A DNA stretch of 18,333 bases. Origin: Bacillota bacterium. GTDB lineage: Bacteria > Bacillota > Clostridia > Tissierellales > Sporanaerobacteraceae. The position numbers were made by a program, and so were the translations under genes. Each line of letters starts with the position of its first letter. Within the stretch, counting starts at the first letter, position 1. The notes below the pieces were generated by a model. That model did no database searches. It worked only from the letters and a program-made list of their open reading frames with translations, and was not told where the DNA came from. Shown here in pieces: positions 1 through 7,659 of the stretch. The DNA lies in assembly GCA_029779375.1 (NCBI GenBank), contig JAKPAR010000183.1, positions 1 through 18,333 on the forward strand. Reading direction: 5' to 3'.

Positions 1-1
1 G

Positions 2-238
2 GAAAGTTTTATGAAACATTTAGAATATATTTTAGAGTTGGCAGGAGAGGACCATGTAGGATTGGGATTTGATTTTAATGAGTATTTAGGTTCTAAAGGG
101 ACAAAAGATTTAGAGGATTGTACTAAAATTCCAATAGTGACAAAAGAACTTCTAAACAGAGGTTATAGTGAATCTACTATAAGAAAGGTATTGGGAGAAA
201 ATTTTGTGAGAGTGCTTAAAAATATTTTGCCATTATAG
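2..238 (+). CDS. Membrane dipeptidase (peptidase M19), C-terminal part only
   Basis: This is the last 78 codons of a gene that begins before the window; the frame is open from position 2. The ATG at 11 is an internal methionine, not a start. The sequence has the block HVGLGFDFNEY, matching the conserved (I/L)G-x-DF strand near the C-terminal end of the M19 renal-dipeptidase barrel. It is followed by the family's closing signature of a helix 'TKELLNRGYSESTIRKVLG' and 'NFVRVLKNIL'. Members are zinc enzymes that cleave dipeptides, often with broad specificity including D-amino acids; the upstream metal ligands lie outside the window. The stop is at 236-238 and no terminator is visible before the next gene, so co-transcription with the CapA-like gene is possible. 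Confidence 0.85.
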   Translation, partial: ESFMKHLEYILELAGEDHVGLGFDFNEYLGSKGTKDLEDCTKIPIVTKELLNRGYSESTIRKVLGENFVRVLKNILPL

Positions 239-282
239 AATATAAAGGCGGGTATATTTAAAGTTCAATGAGGGGGATAAAA

Positions 283-1317
283 TTGAGAAGAAAAATTTCC
301 ATGCTTTTAATATTTATTTTACTGTTTTCTACTATTCCTGTAAAAGCGGAAGATAATGGCGAGAAAGATGAAACAATCATATCTATGGCAGGAGATGTTT
401 TGTTTGATGGAGGCATTAGAAAATATCACAATCAATATGGAATAGGATATCCTTGGGAAAAGGTAAAAGCATATTTTATAGAAGATGATTTGACAATAGT
501 AAATTTAGAAACCAGTATTACCAATAGAGGAAAAAAGTGGCCAAACAAGCAGTACAATTTTAGATCCAGTCCTATGACATCAAAGGCGATGAAAGAATCA
601 GGAATAGATGTGGTGACTCTTGCAAACAATCATGTGCTAGATTACGGATATGATGGATTTATGGATACATTAGACAATTTAGATAAATATGAAATTAAAT
701 ATACAGGAGCTGGAAGAAATAAAAGTGAAGCAATGAAGGGAATTATAGTTGAGGAGAATGGAATTAAAATTGGAATTGTGGCTTATTCAAGAGTTATCCC
801 AGATCCAAAGTGGTATGCAAATGATAAAAGACCTGGGGTTCTTAGTGGATATGATATTTATGTAGATGAAGTGTGTAAAAAGATTCAAGAGATGAAGAAA
901 AATGCAGACATAGTAGTTCTTTCTATTCACTGGGGAGTTGAAAGAAGTACTACTCCAAGAGTACAAGAGATAAAGTTTGCTAAAAGAGCGATAGACAGTG
1001 GAGCAGATATTGTCATGGGTCATCATCCTCATGTTCTTCAAGGGATAGAGGTTTATAGGGGGAAACCTATTTTTTATAGTTTGGGAAATTTTGTTTTCAA
1101 TTCAACAAGTGAATTAAGCAAGAAGACCATGATTGGGCAAATAGTCATAAAGAATAAGAAAATAGAAAGAGTAAATATCATACCATGTAAAATAGCCAAT
1201 TCAAGACCTATACCTTTAGAGGGCAAAGAAAAAGCAGAAGCTATATCCTATATAAATGGTTTATCTAAAGGTTTTAATACCAAGATAGAAAAAGAAGGAT
1301 TCATAGATATAAAGTAG
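283..1317 (+). CDS. Secreted CapA-family protein (metallophosphatase fold)
   Basis: CapA/PgsA-like protein of about 344 residues with a calcineurin-like metallophosphatase fold, the family linked to poly-gamma-glutamate capsule synthesis. Visible signatures, in order, are SMAGDVLFDGGI (metal-binding Asp strand), NLETSIT, LANNHVLDYG (Asn-His), HWGVE, GHHPHVLQG (double His) and YSLGNFVFN. An N-terminal signal peptide (MRRKISMLLIFILLFSTIPVKA) predicts export. I prefer the TTG at 283 over the in-frame ATG at 268. The strong AGGGGG (271-276) sits 6 bases before the TTG and overlaps the ATG, and starting at the TTG gives a clean Arg-Arg-Lys n-region. No pgsBC/capBC genes lie next to it, so a capsule role is not supported by context. 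Many clostridial CapA-like proteins have unknown substrates. Confidence 0.88.
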   Translation: MRRKISMLLIFILLFSTIPVKAEDNGEKDETIISMAGDVLFDGGIRKYHNQYGIGYPWEKVKAYFIEDDLTIVNLETSITNRGKKWPNKQYNFRSSPMTSKAMKESGIDVVTLANNHVLDYGYDGFMDTLDNLDKYEIKYTGAGRNKSEAMKGIIVEENGIKIGIVAYSRVIPDPKWYANDKRPGVLSGYDIYVDEVCKKIQEMKKNADIVVLSIHWGVERSTTPRVQEIKFAKRAIDSGADIVMGHHPHVLQGIEVYRGKPIFYSLGNFVFNSTSELSKKTMIGQIVIKNKKIERVNIIPCKIANSRPIPLEGKEKAEAISYINGLSKGFNTKIEKEGFIDIK

Positions 1318-1373
1318 AATTTGTGATATTTATCAATAGTTTATGAAAAAAGGAAATGAATGGGGGTACTTTT

Positions 1374-2573
1374 ATGTATGGTTTAATTCTTGAAGGTGGA
1401 GGAGCCAAAGGAGCATATCATATAGGAGCATATAAAGCTATAATGGATATGGGGATTGAAATTGGTGGAATAGCAGGTACTTCTGTTGGAGCACTGAATG
1501 GAGCTATGCTAGTTCAAGGTGAGTATGAGAAAGCTTATGAACTTTGGTACAATATGACTTATTCAAGGGTTATAGAAGCTAATGATGAGGAAATAGAAAA
1601 AATAAAAAAGGGAAAGATGAGTAGAAGTGATATAAAAAATTTAGCAGGAGCTATTAAGGGAATCATAAGTGATGGAGGATTAGATATAACTCCCTTGAGA
1701 AATTTGCTGGAAGAAGTAATAGATGAAGAAAAAATTAGAAATTCAGGGAAGGATTTTGGTATAGTCACAGTATCACTTTCAGATTTAAAACCTGTGGAAA
1801 TATGTATTGAAGATATACCTAAAGGAATGCTTGTAGATTATTTAATTGCCAGTGCATATTTTCCTGTATTTAAAAAAGAAAAGATAGACGGGAAAAAATA
1901 TATAGACGGCGGAGTTTACAACAATCTTCCTATAAATTTGCTTTCGGATAAAGGATATAAAGATTTAATTGCTGTAAGGACTTATGGTGTAGGCAGAACT
2001 AAAAAATTTGACAATAAAGATTTAAATATTATATATATTTCACCCAATGAGGATTTAGGAAAGACCTTAGATTTTGATAGTGAAATAGCTAGAAGAGATT
2101 TGCAACTTGGATATTATGACGGAATAAAGGCTTTGAGAAAACTTAAGGGCTATAAATATTATATTGAGCCTAAGATGGACGAAGACTACTTTTTAAATAC
2201 TCTATTAGATTTAGGTGAACACAAAATTTTAGAGATAGGACAAGTTCTTGGTATAGAAGATGTACCTTATAGAAGGGCTTTGTTTGAGTTTATAATTCCA
2301 AAGATAAGTGAAATTTTAGGGACAAATAAAGAAAATGATTATGAAGATATTGTCATAAGATTTCTCGAAATATTGGCAGAAAAATATGATATAGAAAAAT
2401 TTAAGATATATTCTTATGATGAATTTTTAGATATTGTTAAGGAACAACATGAAGAAAGAGAAATAGAAGAAGACAGTGGAGGAATATTGGCTAAAGTTGT
2501 AAGAAAAGTAGATTTTCTTTCTGCATTGAACAAAGAGGAAACAATTTTAAATGTTGCCGATATCATATTTTAG
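1374..2573 (+). CDS. Patatin-like phospholipase / acyl hydrolase
   Basis: About 399 residues. The patatin Ser-Asp dyad is complete: the oxyanion-hole loop GGGAKG (residues 8-13), the nucleophile elbow GTSVG (Ser37) and the DGG motif in YIDGGVYNNLP (Asp178). Members hydrolyse acyl esters of phospholipids or other lipids; the substrate cannot be read here. No signal peptide or membrane segment is visible, so it is probably cytosolic or membrane-associated. Beyond about residue 270 is an acidic, helix-rich tail with no motif I recognise. I place the start at ATG 1374 because GGGGG at 1362-1366 lies 7 bases upstream and the protein then opens directly with the first beta strand (MYGLILEGGG). The in-frame ATG at 1356 has only a poor AGG 2 bases before it. 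It lies just upstream of the B12 operon promoter but has no visible link to B12. Confidence 0.9.
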   Translation: MYGLILEGGGAKGAYHIGAYKAIMDMGIEIGGIAGTSVGALNGAMLVQGEYEKAYELWYNMTYSRVIEANDEEIEKIKKGKMSRSDIKNLAGAIKGIISDGGLDITPLRNLLEEVIDEEKIRNSGKDFGIVTVSLSDLKPVEICIEDIPKGMLVDYLIASAYFPVFKKEKIDGKKYIDGGVYNNLPINLLSDKGYKDLIAVRTYGVGRTKKFDNKDLNIIYISPNEDLGKTLDFDSEIARRDLQLGYYDGIKALRKLKGYKYYIEPKMDEDYFLNTLLDLGEHKILEIGQVLGIEDVPYRRALFEFIIPKISEILGTNKENDYEDIVIRFLEILAEKYDIEKFKIYSYDEFLDIVKEQHEEREIEEDSGGILAKVVRKVDFLSALNKEETILNVADIIF

Positions 2574-2592
2574 AGCTTGGGAATGAATTTAT

Positions 2593-2622
2593 TTGACATA
2601 AAATAAATAAGAATGATATTAT
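2593..2622 (+). promoter_or_regulatory. Promoter of the B12 operon
   Basis: A perfect -35 TTGACA (2593-2598) is separated by 18 bases from TATTAT (2617-2622), which matches the -10 consensus at 5 of 6 positions and carries an upstream TG (2614-2615) as in extended -10 promoters. Transcription would start near 2629, about ten bases before the first conserved bases of the cobalamin riboswitch, which is where a leader promoter is expected. Confidence 0.7.
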
Positions 2623-2639
2623 TAAATAGAAAATAGAAT

Positions 2640-2816
2640 AGTGGTTTAGGTGCCCTATGGGTTAAAAGGGAAAGTGGTGAAATTCCACTACAGCCCCCGC
2701 TACTGTAAATGGTGACGAATTCCATATCCACTGGCTTTGCTGGGAAGGAGGAAAGAGGATTTAGCCATGAGTCAGGAAACCTGCCTGAACTAAAAGCATT
2801 CTTTCGGAGGGAAAGG
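2640..2816 (+). promoter_or_regulatory. Cobalamin riboswitch (AdoCbl-sensing leader)
   Basis: The conserved core elements appear in the right order: GGTGCC (from 2649), AAAAGGGAA with GGTGAAATTCC (about 2665-2686), the near-invariant CAGCCCCCGCTACTGTAA (2691-2708), CCACTGG and GGGAAGG in the middle arm, and the B12 box AGTCAGGAAACCTGCCTG (2770-2787). After the box a short hairpin, CTTTC (2801-2805) with GAAAG (2811-2815) and loop GGAGG, occupies the position of P13. The aptamer lies between the promoter and the first B12 gene and is followed by an intrinsic terminator, so bound adenosylcobalamin should shut off the operon. The outer ends of the aptamer are estimates. Confidence 0.95.
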
Positions 2817-2841
2817 TAGTGTTTTTTGTTGATTTGTAGGC

Positions 2842-2872
2842 AAGAGAACTTCGAGGAGGTTCTCTTTTTTTT
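2842..2872 (+). terminator. Riboswitch-controlled intrinsic terminator before cbiP
   Basis: The arms 2842-2852 (AAGAGAACTTC) and 2856-2866 (GAGGTTCTCTT) form an 11-bp stem with one G-U pair and a GAG loop, and the U-run occupies 2865-2872. The Shine-Dalgarno GGAGGTGAG begins at 2873, immediately after the U-run and outside the stem. This points to control at transcription rather than by hiding the ribosome site. Confidence 0.9.
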
Positions 2873-2884
2873 GGAGGTGAGAAA

Positions 2885-3724
2885 GTGACAAGTATTATGG
2901 TACAAGGTACTACTTCTTCTGCAGGAAAGAGTATGCTTTGCACAGCACTGTGTAGGATATTTGTAGAAGATGGATTTACTGTATTTCCATTTAAATCTCA
3001 AAATATGTCATCTAAGTCGTACATCCTTGAAGATGGGCGTGAAATAAGTACAGCACAAGCACTTCAAGCTGTTGCTGCTAGACTTAAGCCAGATTCAAGA
3101 ATGAATCCTATTCTTTTGAAGCCTACTGGAGACAGAACTAGTCAAGTTTTTATAGATGGCGAAAATAAATATACTATGGATGCGGTAGAATATTTTAAAT
3201 TTAAAAGTAGCTTAAAGCCTATGATATTAGAGACATTTAAGGAAATTGAGAGTACTTACGATATAGTAGTGATAGAAGGGGCAGGAAGTCCAGCAGAGAT
3301 AAATTTGAAGGAAAATGATATTGTGAATATGGGCATGGCTGAAATGGCAAATTCTCCGGTATTGTTGATAGCTGATATAGATAGAGGCGGGGTATTTGCA
3401 TCTCTTTATGGAACAGTAATGCTTTTAGAAGAAGAAGAAAGAAAGAGAATAAAAGGACTTGTCATAAATAAGTTTAGAGGAGATATATCTCTTTTACAAT
3501 CTGGCATAGACATGATAGAAAAGCTAACTCATATTCCTGTAGTTGGAACTATTCCTTATGTTCATTTGGAACTGGAAGATGAAGATAGTCTTTTAGATTA
3601 TGAAAAGAATTGCAATAGCAAAGAACAAAGGGAATGGGAAAAGGAAGAAGAGATATCTAAATTTGCAAAGGTAGTTAGAGAAAATATAAATATGGAGTAT
3701 ATTTACTCTGTTTTGAAGAAATAG
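2885..3724 (+). CDS. cbiP: Cobyric acid synthase lacking the glutamine amidotransferase domain
   Basis: First gene of the B12 operon, 279 residues against roughly 480-510 for normal CbiP/CobQ. The ATP-dependent amidoligase domain is intact: P-loop GTTSSAGKS (8-16), the CobQ signature KSQNMSSKSYILEDG, ALQAVAAR, MNPILLKPTGD, VVIEGAGSPAEINL and LIADIDRGGVFASLYG. It ends with VGTIPYVHLELEDEDSLL (220-237). The next residues expected in the family open the type-1 glutaminase domain, with its nucleophilic Cys and catalytic His. Instead a 15-residue Lys/Glu-rich linker leads into ISKFAKVVRENINMEYIYS (257-275), which resembles the extreme C-terminal tail of full-length CbiP. So about 200 residues seem removed in frame. 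Amidation of adenosylcobyrinate a,c-diamide would need ammonia or a partner glutaminase. The GTG start is preceded by GGAGGTGAG. Confidence 0.9.
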   Translation: MTSIMVQGTTSSAGKSMLCTALCRIFVEDGFTVFPFKSQNMSSKSYILEDGREISTAQALQAVAARLKPDSRMNPILLKPTGDRTSQVFIDGENKYTMDAVEYFKFKSSLKPMILETFKEIESTYDIVVIEGAGSPAEINLKENDIVNMGMAEMANSPVLLIADIDRGGVFASLYGTVMLLEEEERKRIKGLVINKFRGDISLLQSGIDMIEKLTHIPVVGTIPYVHLELEDEDSLLDYEKNCNSKEQREWEKEEEISKFAKVVRENINMEYIYSVLKK

Positions 3725-3736
3725 GTGAATTATGTG

Positions 3737-4669
3737 ATGGATATTGTATTGGCAGTTTTTTTGGATTTGCTTATAGGAGATCCCTATAGTTTTCCTCATC
3801 CAGTGAAATATATGGGGAAGCTTATTTCAGTTGAAGACAATTTGCAAAGAAAGATTTTTAAAACTAAAAGAGGACTTAAAATAGGCGGATTTATAATAGC
3901 TTTTTTGAATATTTTTATAGCCTATTTTGTTCCATATTTACTTCTTAAAAGTGTAAAAAAACATGAACTTATTTATCATATAGTCAATGTATATCTTATA
4001 TATACTTGTATTGCTGCTAGATGCCTTCACAAAGAAGCTATGAAAGTATATAAAGGATTTGAAAATGGAATAGAAGAGGCTAGGTTGAGGCTTTCCTATA
4101 TAGTGGGAAGGGATACTGAGAACTTGACTGAATCTGAAATAGTAAGAGCAGATGTAGAAACAGTAGCAGAAAATACTTCTGATGGTGTCATTGCACCTAT
4201 ATTTTATATCTTACTTTTTGGAGCACCTGGTGGAATGATGTATAAAATGATAAACACTATGGATTCTATGCTTGGGTATATGAATGAAAAATATATAGAT
4301 TTAGGCTATTTTCCAGCAAGAGTAGATGATGTATTCAATTTTATTCCAGCAAGGATTTCGGGAATTTTGATGTGCATATCTTCTATGTTTAAATATGATG
4401 TAAAAAATGGATTTAAAATAATGTTTAGAGATAGAAAAAATCATAAAAGTCCTAATTCTGCTTATCCAGAAGGTGCTGTAGCAGGACTTTTGAATATACA
4501 GCTTGGTGGAAATAGCTATTATTTTGGGAAGATAGTAGAAAAGCCTACTATTGGAGATGATAATAGACTATTAGAAAAAGATGATATAAAAAGAACTATT
4601 GAAATAATGTATAGAGCTGAAATGCTTTTGATTTTTATTTATATTTGCATTGTTCTTTTAGGAAAGTAG
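3737..4669 (+). CDS. cbiB: Adenosylcobinamide-phosphate synthase CbiB (membrane)
   Basis: Joins adenosylcobyric acid to aminopropanol phosphate, the product made by CobD next door. About 310 residues, the usual size. The family signatures GDPYSFPHPVKYMG near the N-terminus, AENTSDGVIAPI, GYFPARVDDVFNFIPAR, NSAYPEGAVAGLL and the C-terminal hydrophobic segment are all present. Several hydrophobic stretches (about 1-14, 45-65, 75-92, 150-165, 205-220 and 295-309) fit an integral membrane protein. AGGTGA at 3723-3728 overlaps the upstream stop. It sits well for ATG 3737 (8-base spacing), less well for GTG 3734 and not at all for the in-frame GTG at 3725, which lies inside it. The gene follows cbiP by 12 bases, implying translational coupling. 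Confidence 0.93.
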   Translation: MDIVLAVFLDLLIGDPYSFPHPVKYMGKLISVEDNLQRKIFKTKRGLKIGGFIIAFLNIFIAYFVPYLLLKSVKKHELIYHIVNVYLIYTCIAARCLHKEAMKVYKGFENGIEEARLRLSYIVGRDTENLTESEIVRADVETVAENTSDGVIAPIFYILLFGAPGGMMYKMINTMDSMLGYMNEKYIDLGYFPARVDDVFNFIPARISGILMCISSMFKYDVKNGFKIMFRDRKNHKSPNSAYPEGAVAGLLNIQLGGNSYYFGKIVEKPTIGDDNRLLEKDDIKRTIEIMYRAEMLLIFIYICIVLLGK

Positions 4670-4677
4670 GTGATTTT

Positions 4678-5727
4678 ATGGAACATGGTGGAGATTTGAT
4701 TTCTTATAGCGATTTTTATGATGGAGAACTTATAGATTTTTCTAGCAATATAAATCCATTAGGGCCTCCTTGTGGATTGTATGAAATTCTTTCGAATTCC
4801 CTCCATACTTTGACAATTTATCCAGATATAAAGTATAGACATCTTAAACAGCATATTGCTGATTATTTAAAATGTAAAGTTGAAAATGTGGTGGTTGGCA
4901 ATGGGGCTGTTGAAATAATAGATAATTTTATACAGCTATTTGATAGAGTTGTAGTATTTGTACCTTCTTTTATTGAATATGAAAAACGAGGGAAAATACA
5001 TGAAAAAGAAGTTTTAAAACTAAATTATACAGAAGATTTCAAGATAGATTTAAATCTTTTAGAAACTAATATAAAACATGGAGATGTGCTTATTCTAGGA
5101 AATCCTAACAATCCTACAGGGTTAAGAATTGAAAGAGAAGTATTGTTAAGTATATATAAAATAGTTAAAAAGAAAGATGGGTTTTTACTTTTAGATGAAG
5201 CATTTTATGAATTTTGTCCTGAAGATTATGATAGCATAGATATATTTAAGGATTATGATTTTGAAAATGTAGGGATCATAAGGGCAGCAACTAAATTTTT
5301 TGCCCTTCCAGGAATTCGTTTGGGATATGGATGTACTTCGATAGATATGAAAAAAGCATATGAAATTGTAGAATTGCCTTGGTGTGTAAATTCTTTAGCA
5401 GAAATAGCTGGAAGCTATATTTTTAGTTGCAAAGATTATATGGAAAAAAGCAAGTCTTATATAGAAAATGAAAGAAGATTTATATTTGAAGAGCTTTCAA
5501 AAATAGATGGATTAAAGCCCTATGACACCGATACCAATTATATGCTTATTAAATTGCTTAAGTGGAATGAAGAATATGTATTTAATTATTTTCTTAAAGA
5601 AGGTATGGTTATAAGAAAGTGTTCTAGTTTTCAAGGACTTGATACTAGCTATGTTCGAATAGCTATAAAAAGAAGAGAAGACAATCTAAAACTCATTGAG
5701 ACTTTTAGAAATTTGGAGAGGATGTAA
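4678..5727 (+). CDS. cobD: L-threonine-O-3-phosphate decarboxylase CobD (PLP enzyme)
   Basis: A 349-residue fold-type I PLP enzyme of the histidinol-phosphate aminotransferase family. The opening MEHGGDLISY followed by IDFSSNINPLGPP is typical of CobD, which makes (R)-1-amino-2-propanol phosphate for the B12 nucleotide loop. Other landmarks are GNGAVEII, GNPNNPTG (PLP-ring pocket), LLDEAFYEF, and RAATKFFALPGIRLGY with the Schiff-base lysine at residue 206. The C-terminal phosphate-binding arginine lies in YVRIAIKRREDN. AGGTGA at 4668-4673 precedes ATG 4678 and overlaps the cbiB stop codon; the more upstream in-frame TTG at 4645 lies within cbiB and has no ribosome site. The close homologue HisC is the alternative, but the position between cbiB and cbiA and the N-terminal signature favour CobD. 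Confidence 0.9.
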   Translation: MEHGGDLISYSDFYDGELIDFSSNINPLGPPCGLYEILSNSLHTLTIYPDIKYRHLKQHIADYLKCKVENVVVGNGAVEIIDNFIQLFDRVVVFVPSFIEYEKRGKIHEKEVLKLNYTEDFKIDLNLLETNIKHGDVLILGNPNNPTGLRIEREVLLSIYKIVKKKDGFLLLDEAFYEFCPEDYDSIDIFKDYDFENVGIIRAATKFFALPGIRLGYGCTSIDMKKAYEIVELPWCVNSLAEIAGSYIFSCKDYMEKSKSYIENERRFIFEELSKIDGLKPYDTDTNYMLIKLLKWNEEYVFNYFLKEGMVIRKCSSFQGLDTSYVRIAIKRREDNLKLIETFRNLERM

Positions 5728-5728
5728 A

Positions 5729-7048
5729 ATGAAGAGTATCATGATTTCGGCTCCTTCTAGTGGAAGCGGGAAGACTACAATTACATTGGGAATTGTAAGG
5801 GCCCTTAAAAAAAGAGGATTAAATGTATGCTGCTATAAGACAGGTCCAGATTATATAGATAAGAAATTTTTAGAATTGGCTTCTGGACTGGATGCGGGGA
5901 ATTTAGATATTCATCTTATGGGAATGGATGGAATAGAGGATTCTTTTTCTATGGGGAAGGGAGAAATTGCAGTAGTAGAAGGTGCTATGGGATATTTTGA
6001 TGGAATTTACAATACTTTCGAAAATTCATCTTATGATATTTCAAGAAAGCTTAAAATAAATACAATACTTGTATATACTCCAAAAGGAGAAATGTTTTCA
6101 GCTATACCCAAGATAAAGGGCATGGTAGATTTTAAATATTCAAATATAGTTGGAGTTATTTTAAATAAAGTCAGAAAAGATATATATGTATTGATGAAAG
6201 AACAAATTGAAAAATATATAGGCATAAAAGTATTAGGTTTTGTAGAAGAGGATAAGGAATTGGAAATAAAGAGTAGGCATCTAGGACTTGTCCAAGGTGA
6301 AGAAATAGAAAATATTGATGAGCTCATAGAAAGAGCTTCTGTACAAATAGAAAACAATGTAAATTTAGATAGTTTGATAGATAGTATGAGTGAAGTAGTG
6401 ACAAAAGAATACACATATCCAGCAAAAAGAGATGTAGTGGTGGGCATAGCTTATGACAGAGCTTTTTCTTTTTATTATAGAGAAAATTTAAATTTATTTG
6501 AAAACACTACAAATGTTGTTTATTTTTCTCCTATGAAGGATAAGCAAATTCCTAAATGCGATCTTTTATATTTAGGAGGAGGATATCCTGAAGTTTTCAG
6601 TGAATTTCTCTCAAAAAATACAGAGATGAGAAAATCAATAAAAAGATTTGCTGAAAATGGAGGACATATTTATGCAGAATGTGGAGGATTTATGTATTTG
6701 ATGAGTGCTATAGAAGACCATGAAATGTGTGGCGTATTTAATGGAACGAGTAAAATGACTGACAAGTTGCAAAGATTTGGCTATATAGATATAGAATTAA
6801 TGAAGGATTGTATTTTAGGGGAAAAAGGTGATATTCTGACTGGTCATGAATTTCACAAATCTATGACCCAAATAGATGGAGAAGAAATCTATAGTATAAC
6901 CAAACCTATGAGTGATAAAAGGTGGAATTGTGGATATATGTATAAAAATGTGTTGGCGGGGTATCCTCATATAAATTTTTTAGGAAATATGAAGGCATTT
7001 TTAAATTTGTTAGATATTGTTGAAAAGGAGAAATCAAAATGTATGTAA
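5729..7048 (+). CDS. cbiA: Cobyrinate a,c-diamide synthase CbiA
   Basis: Amidates the a and c side chains of cobyrinate using ATP and glutamine. The 439-residue length is normal. The N-terminal synthetase domain has the P-loop SAPSSGSGKTT (7-17), YKTGPDYID, ASGLDAGNLD and VEGAMGYFDG. The C-terminal glutaminase domain is complete: LLYLGGGYPEVF, then AECGGFMYL with the nucleophile Cys318, and the His in GYPHINFLGN. This contrasts with the domain-less CbiP of the same operon. The start is ATG 5729, with GGAGAGGA (5715-5722) 6 bases upstream; an in-frame codon at 5696 lies within cobD. One base separates it from the cobD stop. The nickel F430 homologue CfbB is an alternative in methanogens but not in this context. 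Confidence 0.95.
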   Translation: MKSIMISAPSSGSGKTTITLGIVRALKKRGLNVCCYKTGPDYIDKKFLELASGLDAGNLDIHLMGMDGIEDSFSMGKGEIAVVEGAMGYFDGIYNTFENSSYDISRKLKINTILVYTPKGEMFSAIPKIKGMVDFKYSNIVGVILNKVRKDIYVLMKEQIEKYIGIKVLGFVEEDKELEIKSRHLGLVQGEEIENIDELIERASVQIENNVNLDSLIDSMSEVVTKEYTYPAKRDVVVGIAYDRAFSFYYRENLNLFENTTNVVYFSPMKDKQIPKCDLLYLGGGYPEVFSEFLSKNTEMRKSIKRFAENGGHIYAECGGFMYLMSAIEDHEMCGVFNGTSKMTDKLQRFGYIDIELMKDCILGEKGDILTGHEFHKSMTQIDGEEIYSITKPMSDKRWNCGYMYKNVLAGYPHINFLGNMKAFLNLLDIVEKEKSKCM

Positions 7049-7659
7049 AGAAACCTATGGCAATAGAAAAAAAGAGCATGGAGATTATTGAGGAAGTTAT
7101 GGGAGATACTTACTTTTCTGAAGAAGAAAAGTTGATTGTCAAAAGAATGATTCATACTACAGGAGATTTTGATTATAGAAAAATAGCAGTATTTCAAAAT
7201 GATTTTTTAAATACTGCTGTTGAAGGAATAAAAGCTGGTGGAACTATATTCACTGACACCAAAATGGTAGCAGCAGGAATAAATAAAACAGCTCTTGCAA
7301 AGACTTCATGCCAATTGAAATATTTTATAGATGATAAAAAAGTAGTAGAACTTTCTAAAACATTGGGGACTACTAGATCGGCTTGTGCAATAGATGCAGC
7401 GGTATCTGAGGGGATAGATATGTTTGTTATAGGCAATGCACCTACAGCTATTTTTAGGCTTCTTGAATTGATAGATGAAGGAAAGGTAAATCCAAAATTT
7501 GTTGTGGGGGTTCCGGTTGGCTTTGTAGGAGCAGCTGAATCAAAAGAAAGTTTAAGAAAATATGCTATACCTTCTATATCAACAGTTGGAACTAAAGGTG
7601 GGAGCAATGTAGCAGCATCTATTATGAATGCAATATTATATATGGTGGTAGGAAGATGA
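7039..7659 (+). CDS. cbiC: Cobalt-precorrin-8 methylmutase CbiC
   Basis: Moves the C11 methyl to C12, converting cobalt-precorrin-8 to cobyrinate. The 206 residues match the family length. The catalytic histidine lies in KRMIHTTGDFDY (His39), and the substrate-binding signature GGTIFTDTKMVAAGI and the C-terminal VGVPVGFVGAAESK with GTKGGSNVAAS are present. The ATG at 7039 lies inside the last codons of cbiA (10-base overlap), with AAAGGAGAAA about 8 bases upstream, so translation is coupled. Confidence 0.95.
   Translation: MYVKKPMAIEKKSMEIIEEVMGDTYFSEEEKLIVKRMIHTTGDFDYRKIAVFQNDFLNTAVEGIKAGGTIFTDTKMVAAGINKTALAKTSCQLKYFIDDKKVVELSKTLGTTRSACAIDAAVSEGIDMFVIGNAPTAIFRLLELIDEGKVNPKFVVGVPVGFVGAAESKESLRKYAIPSISTVGTKGGSNVAASIMNAILYMVVGR

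Noticed and set aside
268..282. ATG 268 as the start of the CapA-like gene
   Set aside because: This ATG overlaps the AGGGGG ribosome site that serves the TTG at 283, no suitable site precedes it, and the signal peptide is better formed from 283.
2570..3001. A 143-codon open frame on the minus strand across the leader of the B12 operon
   Set aside because: It overlaps the cobalamin riboswitch, the terminator and the start of cbiP, has no ribosome site and shows no family resemblance. It is the complement of conserved RNA and coding sequence.
2885..3724. The short cbiP as a frameshifted pseudogene
   Set aside because: The missing glutaminase domain needs about 600 bases, while cbiB begins 12 bases after the stop, so no displaced remnant can exist. 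The C-terminal tail is in frame and the gene keeps a strong ribosome site.
6031..6447. A 138-codon open frame on the minus strand inside cbiA
   Set aside because: The translation is low-complexity Ser/Ile/Phe-rich with no ribosome site, and the plus strand encodes intact CbiA.
7194..7607. A 137-codon open frame on the minus strand inside cbiC
   Set aside because: It lies wholly within a clear cbiC gene with all family motifs. The proline/serine-rich translation is typical of an antisense shadow.
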